64,000 nt of DNA from Rhodococcus oxybenzonivorans (GTDB lineage: Bacteria > Actinomycetota > Actinomycetes > Mycobacteriales > Mycobacteriaceae), in the NCBI RefSeq assembly GCF_003130705.1, contig NZ_CP021354.1, positions 4,216,001-4,280,000 of the forward strand. The letters run 5' to 3'. The notes under the pieces were generated by a model. That model was not told where the DNA came from. It did not search any database and saw only the letters and a list, made by a program, of their open reading frames with translations. Position numbers and translations under genes: made by a program. Below, in pieces: positions 26,788-35,801 of this stretch (positions are counted from its first letter, which is position 1; each line of letters opens with the position of its first letter).

Positions 26788-28260
26788 TTGTCCATCGCCC
26801 ATGACGAGTCGCGCGCGTCCGCGCCGTCCACGCGTCCGAGTGCCGCAGCAGACCTGTGCCGGATCACCGTGCTCTCGACCCATTCACAGGTCGACATGGC
26901 GGTGCCGTTCGGTGTTCCGATCGCCATCCTCGTTCCGGGGATCGTCGACACGATCCGCAGCCATCGCAGCACCAATGACTTCGACGATTCACTCGAGCAG
27001 TACGAACCGAGCGAGTGGGTTCTCGCGAAGATCGGTCAGTCCCCGCTCTCGACCACGCTGACGTTGCACGAGCACGGTATTCGCGACGGCGACCTCCTGG
27101 TCCTGCAGAGTGTGCAGGACAGTGCCCCGCCGCCCCTGTTCGACGACATCATGTACAACGTCGCCATCGCCGATGCCGATGCGGACCGGGAATGGACGCG
27201 CGGCTCCGCACGGGTCGTCGGTTCGGCCGCCGCCGGGCTCGGAACGGTGATCGGCTCGTTCGCGCTGCTGTGGTCCGAATCCGGGACGGACGGGTTCGTC
27301 GGTGCAGGTTGCGCACTGACATCGGCCCTCCTCTTCCTCGTCGCCGGTGCGGTCACCGGCCGCATCTACGGTGACGCAGCCAGTTCCGTCGTTATCAGTG
27401 GGTGCGCCGTTCCGCCGGCCTTCGCCGCCGGGATGCTCTTCGTCCCCGGCGACTTGGCCGCTGCCCACCTGCTCCTCGGGCTCGCACTGTCGGGCACCAC
27501 CGCGGTCCTCGCGCTGCGACTCGGTGGTGTGGGGCTGAGAGTCTTCACGGCTCTGGCGGTAGCCTCCCTGTTCGGCACCCTCGCCGCGTTGGTATCGGCG
27601 ACGACCGACACCGCAGCGCCCGCGGTGGCCGCCGGTGTCGTCGCCGCCGCATTGACAGGGCTCGCCTCATCGGCTCGCGTGGCGATACTGCTGGCGAAGC
27701 TGCCACTGCCGCCTGTTCCCGCACCGGGTACCTCGGTCGATCCTTCCGAGGACGATCCGGACGACGAGACCACAATGCCATCGTTCGATTCCCTTGCCCA
27801 ACGTGCCACACGTGCGCGCAGGTATCTCACCGGACTCGTCACCGCGATGACCATCCTCGCGGTCAGCGGCGCACTCCTGGCCGCCCAGCCCACCCTGCAC
27901 GGCGAGATCTACTGGCCCGGTTTGTGTCTGGCCGTTGCGACCGCGACCGTCCTGATGTTCCGGGGACGCACCTACAGCAGCGCCGAGCAGGCCGTTCCGC
28001 TGATCGGCGGCGGCGTGACGATCCTCGTACTGCTGCTCACCGCAGCTGCGGTCGCCGTCCCCGACTACGCGATAGTTCTGTTCGCCGTGGCAATGCTATT
28101 CGCAGCGGGCGGGTTGGTCCTCGGCATCATCGCCCCGCGGCAGACGTTCTCGCCCGTCATGCGACGCGTCGCCGAATTGATCGACCTCGCCCTGATCACG
28201 TCGATCATCCCGCTGGTGTGCTGGGTGACCGGCCTCTACTCGCTGATGCGCGAGCTGTGA
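26788..28260 (+). CDS. eccD: Type VII secretion integral membrane protein EccD
   Basis: 490 aa. The N-terminal ~90 residues form the ubiquitin-like cytosolic domain (CRITVLSTHSQVDMAVPFGV), followed by eleven predicted transmembrane helices that line the EccD vestibule of the ESX membrane complex. The TTG start is chosen for the GGGGGGA 8 nt upstream; an in-frame GTG at 26758 would add 10 residues. Divergent from eccC, and overlaps mycP by 1 nt (TGATG). Confidence 0.93.
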   Translation: MSIAHDESRASAPSTRPSAAADLCRITVLSTHSQVDMAVPFGVPIAILVPGIVDTIRSHRSTNDFDDSLEQYEPSEWVLAKIGQSPLSTTLTLHEHGIRDGDLLVLQSVQDSAPPPLFDDIMYNVAIADADADREWTRGSARVVGSAAAGLGTVIGSFALLWSESGTDGFVGAGCALTSALLFLVAGAVTGRIYGDAASSVVISGCAVPPAFAAGMLFVPGDLAAAHLLLGLALSGTTAVLALRLGGVGLRVFTALAVASLFGTLAALVSATTDTAAPAVAAGVVAAALTGLASSARVAILLAKLPLPPVPAPGTSVDPSEDDPDDETTMPSFDSLAQRATRARRYLTGLVTAMTILAVSGALLAAQPTLHGEIYWPGLCLAVATATVLMFRGRTYSSAEQAVPLIGGGVTILVLLLTAAAVAVPDYAIVLFAVAMLFAAGGLVLGIIAPRQTFSPVMRRVAELIDLALITSIIPLVCWVTGLYSLMREL

Positions 28261-29654
28261 TGCGGCGGCTGGGTCGCCTGGTTCTGGCCACCGCGGTGGT
28301 GGCCCTCATCGCAGCACTGGGTGAAGGCAACGCCCTGGCAGTGGTACCCGCACCCATCGACGTGGGACTGGTTCCGCCGAAGGACAGCACCAAAGTGGAG
28401 AAGCGAAGACCGTGCAAAGATGCCGTACGGGTGCCCGATGGTCCGGAAGTCCCGGTGGCTCAGCGGGACCTGGATTTCCGTTCGGTGTGGCCGATCAGTC
28501 GGGGCGCCGGGCAGCTCGTCGCGGTCATCGACACCGGGGTGGCGCGGCATCCGCGCCTTCCCGGACTCGTCGATGGTGGTGACCTGGTCGGGACCGAGAC
28601 CGGGACAACCGACTGTGACGCTCACGGAACGCTCGTCGCGGGCCTCATCGCCGCACGACAGGTTCCCGGGTCCGGTTTCTCCGGCGGCGCTCCGGACTCC
28701 CGCATCCTCGCAATCCGGCAATCGAGCAGTGCCTACAGTCCCGCAGGGCAGACCGATCAGGTCGACAACGCAGGCAACTCGGTCGGTGGATACGGCAACG
28801 TCGCGACCATGGCCGCCGCTGTCCGGCGCGCCGCCGACATGGGTGCCGGCGTCATCAACATCTCCGAAGTCGCCTGCAAGACTGCGGCAGAAGGAATCGG
28901 TGGCGGCGACCGCTATCTCGGCGCAGCCGTCAAATATGCGGCGACGGTGAAGGACGTCGTGGTGGTTGCTGCCGCGGGCAACTTTGGATCCGCGGAATGC
29001 AAGATTCAGAATCCGGCGGCCGACCCGCTCCGACCCGGAGCCGACCTGTGGGATTCGGTGAGCACCATCGCCAGCCCGGCGTGGTACGACGACTACGTCC
29101 TGACCGTCGGGTCGGTCGAGCCCGACGGCCGGGTGAGTGACTTCAGCCTCGCGGGCCCCTGGGTCGACGTCGCGGCCCCGGGATCGGGCCTTACCTCACT
29201 GCATCCGACGACGGGCGATCTGACGAATACCGTGTACAGCGCTCAGGGAAGCGCGGAACCCGTCAACGGCACCAGTTTCGCGGCCCCCTATGTCTCGGCC
29301 ACCGCCGCCCTGGTTCGCTCCAGGTTTCCTCAATTATCGGCCCAGCAGGTCATCGCGCGTATCGAGGCCACGGCGCATGCGCCCGCGGAAGGGTGGAATC
29401 CGTTTGTCGGGCACGGCGTCATCGACCCGCTCGCAGCCGTATCTGCGAATGTTCCGACGGGCGGCGCAGCAACCGACGGCGCCGCACGCTCGGTCCCCCT
29501 GGAGGCCCTTCCTGCAGTTACTCAGCCCGATCACCGCCCGCGCGATGTCGCGTTGGTAGCGGTCGGCTCGCTCGCTGCACTGCTCACCCTCGGAGTGCTG
29601 GCGTCATTCCCACTCAGGCGGAAATTGCAGTCCGCGACGCAGCACCGAAGCTGA
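28260..29654 (+). CDS. mycP: Mycosin, type VII secretion subtilisin-like serine protease MycP
   Basis: 464 aa. Signal peptide at 1-27, catalytic triad D91 (AVIDTGVA), H122 (DAHGTLVAG) and S339 (NGTSFAAPYVS), and a C-terminal transmembrane helix (about 435-456) with a basic cytosolic end. This is the mycosin layout; the protease domain sits outside and caps/stabilises the ESX complex. ATG overlaps the eccD stop (TGATG), so the two are coupled. Confidence 0.97.
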   Translation: MRRLGRLVLATAVVALIAALGEGNALAVVPAPIDVGLVPPKDSTKVEKRRPCKDAVRVPDGPEVPVAQRDLDFRSVWPISRGAGQLVAVIDTGVARHPRLPGLVDGGDLVGTETGTTDCDAHGTLVAGLIAARQVPGSGFSGGAPDSRILAIRQSSSAYSPAGQTDQVDNAGNSVGGYGNVATMAAAVRRAADMGAGVINISEVACKTAAEGIGGGDRYLGAAVKYAATVKDVVVVAAAGNFGSAECKIQNPAADPLRPGADLWDSVSTIASPAWYDDYVLTVGSVEPDGRVSDFSLAGPWVDVAAPGSGLTSLHPTTGDLTNTVYSAQGSAEPVNGTSFAAPYVSATAALVRSRFPQLSAQQVIARIEATAHAPAEGWNPFVGHGVIDPLAAVSANVPTGGAATDGAARSVPLEALPAVTQPDHRPRDVALVAVGSLAALLTLGVLASFPLRRKLQSATQHRS

Positions 29655-29673
29655 CTCGTTCTCCGAGTCAACC

Positions 29674-29701
29674 CGGGCCGACGCGAATGTGCGTCGGCCC
29701 G
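29674..29701. terminator. Bidirectional terminator between mycP and eccB
   Basis: 11-bp stem (29674-29684/29691-29701) with a 6-nt GAATGT loop, centred in the 65-bp gap between convergent stops. Confidence 0.8.
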
Positions 29702-29719
29702 AGTTGGCAGTTCGGTGTT

Positions 29720-31198
29720 TCAGTTCGAACCGGAGGCGACTGCGGCCGGGTCCGGGTCGGGCGCGACCCCGTCGTGTGCGACGAGCGCGGAGGACTTCGC
29801 GAGCGTGGGGCCCGGCGCGAGGAGTCCTAGTATCTGCCACGGAGCGAGCGGCGGCTCGGCTGTCACCCCCAGTGCTTTCGCGGCGTCTGCGTCGGGAACG
29901 CCGAACCGTACGCCGGTGTCAGCCACGAAGAACGTGCTGTCTCGCCGGGTGCTGTGGGGTTCGATACCGGTCGCTTGCACGAATCCCCCCGAACCGGGTT
30001 CGACGTAGACGAAATCGGCACTATCCCCGCCGCCGTCCGCCTGCGCCAGCTTCACCGTGTGCGCACCATCGGGGATGGGGAGACTACGTCCTGCAATAAG
30101 GGACAACTCGGCGGCCGGACCACTCGCTGCGGTCTCGTCCTGTCCGCGCAAAGGTTTCCAGATCAGGCAACTCACCGGACTCGAAATGGCGTCGACGATC
30201 TCGGGTGCCGACTCCGGGAAGCTCGACACGGCGATCTGCTCCACCGAAGGAATTCGGTTGGTGGCGTCCGGCGAGACACTCGACATCTCGGTATCCCCGT
30301 GCGAATCCGAAAGGAAGATGAGGTTTGCCACAGCGGAACTGATCTTCTGAATTCCGTCCCGCAACACGACGTAGTGGGTGGTTTCCGATCCGATCACTAC
30401 CTGGAACACTGACCCGATCACTTTGTCGCGCAGAGCAAACCGTGGCTGGCTCCCCGCTCCCGGGATGCTGGGCGCGACCAGCGGCGGCACTTCGGGAACC
30501 GCGTTGACGAATCCGAGGCTTACCGGTCTTGGCGTGGCACCCTCGAGGCCGAGAGCACGGGTGATCGCAGGGTCGTGCAGGTCGATCTTCGCGCGGGTGC
30601 CGTTATACATCAGATAGGCGGCGTCCGAGGTGGACACCAGCAGCGCCTGGTCGCGAGCGAGGCCTCCCCCGCCCTCGATCGGGTCCGGCTCACCGACCAC
30701 TACGGAGGTCGTGACCGCACGATGTCCGTCTGCCCCGACCGAGTCGCATACGGCCCACGGTGTCTTTGCTGCTGCGTCACCCGGCGGGAGCGCCGACGGC
30801 GCACCGGGGATTCCGACCAGCGCCCCGCGGGGCCGAGTGTCGATCTCCGATTCTTTGACGATTACCGGCTTCTCTGCCTGCCCCACAATGAGGCGGGCAG
30901 ACGACAGATTGAGCACCGGGCGCAGCGTGTCCCCCATGACCACGAACATCGCACCGGAATCCTTGCCGACGACGATGGACGCGTCACCGATTTTGTCCTG
31001 GGGCCGGAACAGCGCCAGCGCTGCACACCCCGCGAGTCCTAGCGACGCGATCACCACCCCCACCGCGAGTGCGCGCGACTGCGACCGCATAGGGTCGTGC
31101 AACATTCGTACGTCACGCCGCACCAGGGCGTGTTCCATCCGTCTGACCAGAAAGCGATACCCGTTGACCTGCCAACGAGTGGTGGGTGTTACAGCCAT
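29720..31198 (-). CDS. eccB: Type VII secretion protein EccB
   Basis: 492 aa from the ATG preceded by GGGGGAGG, giving MAVTPTTRWQVNGYRFLVRR, the standard EccB beginning. One transmembrane helix at about 43-63, then a large extracytoplasmic repeat domain (R1-R4 in known structures) ending in a Pro/Ala-rich tail. The conserved LRPVLNLSSARLIVG block follows the helix. EccB is a core subunit of the ESX membrane complex. Divergent from eccE. Confidence 0.95.
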   Translation of the reverse strand: MAVTPTTRWQVNGYRFLVRRMEHALVRRDVRMLHDPMRSQSRALAVGVVIASLGLAGCAALALFRPQDKIGDASIVVGKDSGAMFVVMGDTLRPVLNLSSARLIVGQAEKPVIVKESEIDTRPRGALVGIPGAPSALPPGDAAAKTPWAVCDSVGADGHRAVTTSVVVGEPDPIEGGGGLARDQALLVSTSDAAYLMYNGTRAKIDLHDPAITRALGLEGATPRPVSLGFVNAVPEVPPLVAPSIPGAGSQPRFALRDKVIGSVFQVVIGSETTHYVVLRDGIQKISSAVANLIFLSDSHGDTEMSSVSPDATNRIPSVEQIAVSSFPESAPEIVDAISSPVSCLIWKPLRGQDETAASGPAAELSLIAGRSLPIPDGAHTVKLAQADGGGDSADFVYVEPGSGGFVQATGIEPHSTRRDSTFFVADTGVRFGVPDADAAKALGVTAEPPLAPWQILGLLAPGPTLAKSSALVAHDGVAPDPDPAAVASGSN

Positions 31199-31311
31199 TG
31201 TTCCTCCCCCGTGCTGCACAGCGCTCGGGGTGACACAGTACAGTTCGAATCACAGTCGTCACGGCGGACGGGTACGGGTCTGCCTGGGTTCAGGTATTCG
31301 GGGGAGGCACC

Positions 31312-32961
31312 GTGGACCGTTCGCGCGTCACAAGCTGGCCGTTGGCACATCGCGTTTCGGCGACCGAGGTCGTTGTCGCGCAAATTGTGGGAGTTCTGGC
31401 CGGGGCACTGACCTCGGTGTGCGGAGTGGCGTGGTGGGGCGCCGTCATACTCGCCGTCGTCGTCGCTCTTCTTGCGGTCGTACCCATCGGCGGGTGGTCG
31501 ACCCTGGTCTGGGCGCGAACGGCGTGGCGCTACTTCACAACACCGAAGGTCGCGCGCTTCCGCACCGTCAGTTTCGCCGGCCCGACAGGACAGTCCGTCG
31601 GTTTGCGGTGGGACGGCGCAAGCGTGGTCGCGGTGGTCGAGGTCCTTCCGCCGGCGGGAAGCCTGACCCAGATCACCCGGGACGGTTTCCAGTCGACGCA
31701 CGCCCTTCCAACCGAGGCGCTTGCTGGATGCCTTGTCCAGCATGATATTTCGCTCAGCGGCATCGATATCGTCAGCCATGGGTATCGCGCCGCCGCGGGC
31801 ACGCCGGCCACCGATGTCTACGACCGCCTGGTCGGCCCCCTTCCCGCGACAGCCACCCGGACGGTGTGGGTCGCCCTCCGATTCGACGCCACCGGCAGTG
31901 TCGAGGCCGTCGCGCGCCGCGGCGGCGGTGAGCACGGCGCTTCTCGCGCCATAACCATCGCGGCAAGTCGCGTCGTACGCGCACTCGCCGACGCGGGATG
32001 CCGGGCCCGAATTCTCACAGCACCCGAGATCGATTCCGCAGCACTGGTCATCAGCCGCGGTCTCGATCCGAGATCTCTCACTCAGACGTGGAAGCATGCT
32101 CTGTTGCCGGGGGTATGCAATACCGGATACAGCGTCGATCCGCGCTTTCTCTCCAAAGATCTGCTCGCGAAACTGTGGGTGCCGTCCAGTCTCGGCACCA
32201 CCGTGACCATTCGGCTACGACCGAGCGCCAACGACGGGCAGGTACTGATCGGCGCCGGATGTCGGATCACCACCCGGACGATGCCGGAACCATTCGCTGT
32301 GCACGGGCTCGTCTCGATGCGAGGCCGCCACAAAGAAAGTTTGCTGTCCAATCTTCCTGTGGCAGTGTCTGATCTGGACGCTGTGATGCCTATGGCCGAT
32401 GTGCCGGTCGACACAGTGCGACACCTGCAGTTGCCGCCGGCGGGGTGTGGCCAGTTGATCGGATCCGACGACTACGGTCACGGGATCACAGCACGCATCT
32501 TCGGCCCGGGCGTCGGCATGGTGTACGTCGCGGGCGAGCTGTACCTCGCCCAGCAACTCGTGTTCCGTGCCGTCGCCACTGGGGCCCGGGTCCTCATCCA
32601 GACAGATCGGCCCGATGCATGGTCGTCCCTGATCGACTCGATCGCCACGCCCGACCGCCTGCGCGTCGCGGGACATAATTCCCAATCCGACAACAGGTTC
32701 AACACCGTAGTGTTCGACGGTGTCGAAGCTTCGACCCCGCGGGCCGGCGTCACTGCTCTCTACCTTTATGCCGAGCCCAGCCAGTGGCCGAGCGCCGAAC
32801 CCGACCTGTCCATTGTCCAGCCGAGCGCGATGGGTGATCGGATTCTCCTGTCGACCGGCGGGACGAGTATCGAGTTGATGCTGGTCACCATTTCCTCCGA
32901 AACGGCATTCATCGGACGGCCCCGCGCGGTAGACGATTACCAGCCGGCCTACCAGTCCTAA
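31312..32961 (+). CDS. eccE: Type VII secretion protein EccE
   Basis: 549 aa. GTG start with GGGGGAGG 4 nt upstream. Two N-terminal transmembrane helices (about 22-65), then a soluble domain typical of EccE (YFTTPKVARFRTVSFAGP region). EccE is absent from the M. tuberculosis ESX-4 locus but present in ESX-4-like loci of other Mycobacteriales, so this locus codes for a full EccB-C-D-E/MycP set. Its stop overlaps the convergent flavin reductase gene by 4 nt. Confidence 0.9.
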   Translation: MDRSRVTSWPLAHRVSATEVVVAQIVGVLAGALTSVCGVAWWGAVILAVVVALLAVVPIGGWSTLVWARTAWRYFTTPKVARFRTVSFAGPTGQSVGLRWDGASVVAVVEVLPPAGSLTQITRDGFQSTHALPTEALAGCLVQHDISLSGIDIVSHGYRAAAGTPATDVYDRLVGPLPATATRTVWVALRFDATGSVEAVARRGGGEHGASRAITIAASRVVRALADAGCRARILTAPEIDSAALVISRGLDPRSLTQTWKHALLPGVCNTGYSVDPRFLSKDLLAKLWVPSSLGTTVTIRLRPSANDGQVLIGAGCRITTRTMPEPFAVHGLVSMRGRHKESLLSNLPVAVSDLDAVMPMADVPVDTVRHLQLPPAGCGQLIGSDDYGHGITARIFGPGVGMVYVAGELYLAQQLVFRAVATGARVLIQTDRPDAWSSLIDSIATPDRLRVAGHNSQSDNRFNTVVFDGVEASTPRAGVTALYLYAEPSQWPSAEPDLSIVQPSAMGDRILLSTGGTSIELMLVTISSETAFIGRPRAVDDYQPAYQS

Positions 32962-33524
32962 CCGGGGTAGCTCTCGGTCGCACGGTGGAGTCGCACAGCA
33001 CGGGCCCACCAGACCAACTGCGCGAGCATCCGATCCGCCGAGTCGACGGCGGCGGCGTCAGTGGTGCGACCGTTGTCGTCGAACTTCTTGCGCACTTGGT
33101 GGAAGCTCACACTTTGACGCACCGAAACCATGTGTAATTCCGCCACGACCTGGCGCAGTTGCTCGGTCGCACGCAAGCCGCCCGAGACTCCCCCGTACGA
33201 CACGAAGCCGATGGGCTTTGCGCGCCACTCGTGTTTCACACTGTCGAATGCGGTCTTCAAGGCGGCCGGATACCCATGGTTGTATTCGGATGTGACGGCC
33301 ACGAATCCGTGGGCACGCCCCACCCGTGCCCGGAACGCGTCGGTGGCGGGAGAATCGTCGAGATTTTGAGGCAGCGAGGTTTCGAGCAAGTCGATGACGC
33401 CCAGTTCCACGTGAGGATATGTGCGAGCGCGTTCGACGAACCAGTTCGCCACGACGGGGGCAATGCGCCCGACCCTGGTCGATCCGATGATGAGTTCTAA
33501 CCGGACGGGCTCGATTTCGCTCAT
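32958..33524 (-). CDS. NADPH-dependent FMN reductase family protein
   Basis: 188 aa from the ATG giving MSEIEPVRLELIIGSTR. Flavodoxin-like fold: GSTRVGRIAP is the FMN-phosphate loop, and TSEYNHGYPAALKTAFDSV and YGGVSGG are the flavin-binding segments of the SsuE/NQO-like NADPH:FMN reductase family. Its start overlaps the preceding gene's stop by one base (TGATG), so it is translationally linked to the pyruvyl transferase family gene. Electron acceptor unknown. Confidence 0.9.
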   Translation of the reverse strand: MSEIEPVRLELIIGSTRVGRIAPVVANWFVERARTYPHVELGVIDLLETSLPQNLDDSPATDAFRARVGRAHGFVAVTSEYNHGYPAALKTAFDSVKHEWRAKPIGFVSYGGVSGGLRATEQLRQVVAELHMVSVRQSVSFHQVRKKFDDNGRTTDAAAVDSADRMLAQLVWWARAVRLHRATESYPG

Positions 33525-34522
33525 CAGGAAACGAGCTGCCCGGCAAGTTCGGCCGCGTGATCGAAATTCTCGGCGAGGTGGGTATCCGGGAAATTGCTCA
33601 GATAGTCGCCATGAATTCTGGACACCTTCTTGTTGGCATTGTCGACCAGGACGACAGGTTTGCCCATCAGTACGGCAAGGATTCCCGCATGCAGCCGATC
33701 GGTGACCACGAGCCGCCCCTGCGACAAGATCGCCACTGCATTGTCGACCACCATGTCCGCTTGCCAGTCGAAGGCACGGCGCGTCAATGGGTACATACGG
33801 GACCGAACACCCGGCAGCTTGTTCAGTAGCAGAAGTCCGAGGGTAGTGGGCCACCACTGGGCGTTGTCGGCGGGACTGACGTGCCAATCCGTCATGTACG
33901 CCGACGCGAGTGAGGCCGGAAGGCTCTTCGCGGACTGAACGGATTCGGGGTCGCGGCGTTTGAGAAGCACGATATCGCGCGTGGGTTCGGCGGAGGGCGC
34001 GATCCTTCCGACTCCCAATGCTGCATCGGCACAGAAGACGACGGTGTTCTCGGGAAATAGTTCACGGGCTAGTTCATAGCCGCGCCGGTCCCGCATCAGC
34101 AACGTGAGATCGGGATGCTGCGCATAGATTCGCTGCGCCCTCGCCAGCGCTGCGTCGTCGTGGAACTCGATGGTCTGTGGCATCTGAACGATTTTTCGTT
34201 CCGGATGCTCCGCGATCACGCGCTCACGGAACTTTTGGTAGCCGAACCATCGATCGCCGAAATTCCCGCCGCCGTTCAACAGCAACGGTCCCTCGGGAAC
34301 ACACGCGGACAGAACCTTCGTGTCATAGGTGTGCAGCGCGCAGACGTAATCCACGCTCGCACCCATCCTGGCCAGATAGCTTAGCGTCCCCTGGTAGATC
34401 AGAAGGTCACCCGCGTTGAAATGCGCCGGATAGTCGAGGAGAGCGACCGACTGTCCATGCTGCACAGTGGGTGCGAGCGCAGCGATGGTTGCTCGTTGCA
34501 GATCGTCCAAAGGGTCGTTCAT
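33524..34522 (-). CDS. Polysaccharide pyruvyl transferase family protein
   Basis: 332 aa, PF04230-like. The N-terminal NAGDLLIYQGTLSYL and the LLNGGGNFGDRWFG segment, then the C-terminal VTDRLHAGILAVLMGKPVVLVDN, are hallmarks of the family that adds ketal pyruvate to exopolysaccharide or cell-wall sugars (CsaB, WcaK). It is the middle gene of a three-gene island between eccE and truA. Which glycan is modified cannot be seen here; there are no glycosyltransferases nearby. Confidence 0.88.
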   Translation of the reverse strand: MNDPLDDLQRATIAALAPTVQHGQSVALLDYPAHFNAGDLLIYQGTLSYLARMGASVDYVCALHTYDTKVLSACVPEGPLLLNGGGNFGDRWFGYQKFRERVIAEHPERKIVQMPQTIEFHDDAALARAQRIYAQHPDLTLLMRDRRGYELARELFPENTVVFCADAALGVGRIAPSAEPTRDIVLLKRRDPESVQSAKSLPASLASAYMTDWHVSPADNAQWWPTTLGLLLLNKLPGVRSRMYPLTRRAFDWQADMVVDNAVAILSQGRLVVTDRLHAGILAVLMGKPVVLVDNANKKVSRIHGDYLSNFPDTHLAENFDHAAELAGQLVS

Positions 34523-34624
34523 GACATCCTCACGGCTGGGAACTTCCTCGGGGCATCCTGCACGTTACTGCACCATCGCGATACCCGCCGGTATACGAAC
34601 GACGCCTAGCCACGCTGCTGACAC

Positions 34625-35743
34625 CTATCCCTTCGTCATACCCAGCCAGCGTCGGGTGATTCCACCGAGAACCTTGTCCCGCGTACGCCCTCGCCGAATG
34701 GCGTGCTCGAGCGCCGTCTCCAACTCCAGGTCCCGGACCCGGGCCTCTCGTAACGCGTTCAGATTCTCCAGGGCGAAGAGCGTGCCGGTGCCGCTGAGCG
34801 ACAGACGGTTGACTGCCTCCGGTGTCACCCGGTGAGGAAGAGTGCGGGATGCGCCGTCGGCGGCACGAAGGCTGACCATTGTGCGAACACACTTCTCACA
34901 TCGGCCACAGTTGAACTTGCCGTCACGGTTCTTCCAGCAGACCCTCAGATTGTCCATCGCGACGTCGTTTCGCGCGAGGAACGCAATTTTCTCCGTCCGC
35001 GTCAACGACGTGCCGTAGTGCTCCAGCCGCACCGCACTACTCGACCACAACGGGTCCAGATCCGGATGCGTACCCCAGGGATGCAGATCCGCCTCCTGAA
35101 AGGAGGACGGAATGAGCGCGGTGTGGATGTGATCCGACAACGAGTGCGCGACGGTCGCCAGCGCTGCTCCGTGATAGTCGGTGCCCCACAGACACCTCGC
35201 CTTGTCCGAGAGCTGCCTGAGATTCGTCCTGACGACGACAAGCGTCTTGCCGAGCGCGACCGCCGCGTTTCGCGCTCCCGCCTCCGCCTTCGCCGCCAAC
35301 TCGACATCCGAAAGCTTGATGTCGAACCCGTGAACGAAAATCAGATGCGTAATGCGTTCACTCGCTGCGATTGCCGAGTGAAAGGAGTCGACACCTCCAC
35401 TGAAGAAGCAACCCACTCCCCGCTGCGAACCAGCATCCGACCCGGCTACCTCGTCTGCCTCCACCCTTACCGACGAATACCGTCTCGGGTACCAATCGCG
35501 CAGAATCCGCTGAGCGTGCGGAAGATTCGACAACGCGAGAGCGTCGACTGGATCCGAGAAGATCAGATCGGAATGAAGACGCATCGCGACAACCGACAGC
35601 GCAGGAAGCCACGGTGTGGCCGATTTATCGACGTCGACGTTCGCGTCGACGTGCAACTCGAACGGCCCCTTGGGGGTAGTGACCCCGACCTTGGCTGTGC
35701 GGCTGCGTGCATCCTCCACTCGAACACGAATTTCTGATGGCAT
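34625..35743 (-). CDS. QueC-like PP-loop ATPase superfamily protein with four-cysteine cluster
   Basis: 372 aa. The PP-loop pyrophosphatase motif SGGVDS is at 115-120, after a 110-residue N-terminal domain of unknown type. A second conserved-looking region reads CLWGTDYHGAALATVAHSL. Near residue 270-285 four cysteines are spaced C-x9-C-x2-C-x2-C, close to the zinc site of QueC (7-cyano-7-deazaguanine synthase). No other queuosine or 7-deazapurine genes are in the window. It is followed by the pyruvyl transferase family gene. Adenylation of a carboxylate or amide is the general chemistry expected; substrate unknown. Confidence 0.7.
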   Translation of the reverse strand: MPSEIRVRVEDARSRTAKVGVTTPKGPFELHVDANVDVDKSATPWLPALSVVAMRLHSDLIFSDPVDALALSNLPHAQRILRDWYPRRYSSVRVEADEVAGSDAGSQRGVGCFFSGGVDSFHSAIAASERITHLIFVHGFDIKLSDVELAAKAEAGARNAAVALGKTLVVVRTNLRQLSDKARCLWGTDYHGAALATVAHSLSDHIHTALIPSSFQEADLHPWGTHPDLDPLWSSSAVRLEHYGTSLTRTEKIAFLARNDVAMDNLRVCWKNRDGKFNCGRCEKCVRTMVSLRAADGASRTLPHRVTPEAVNRLSLSGTGTLFALENLNALREARVRDLELETALEHAIRRGRTRDKVLGGITRRWLGMTKG

Positions 35744-35801
35744 GATGCGGATTCTTGCACAGCCCGATTGGCTTCGTCGGCCGCGGGTTTTTCCGCCTCA
35801 G

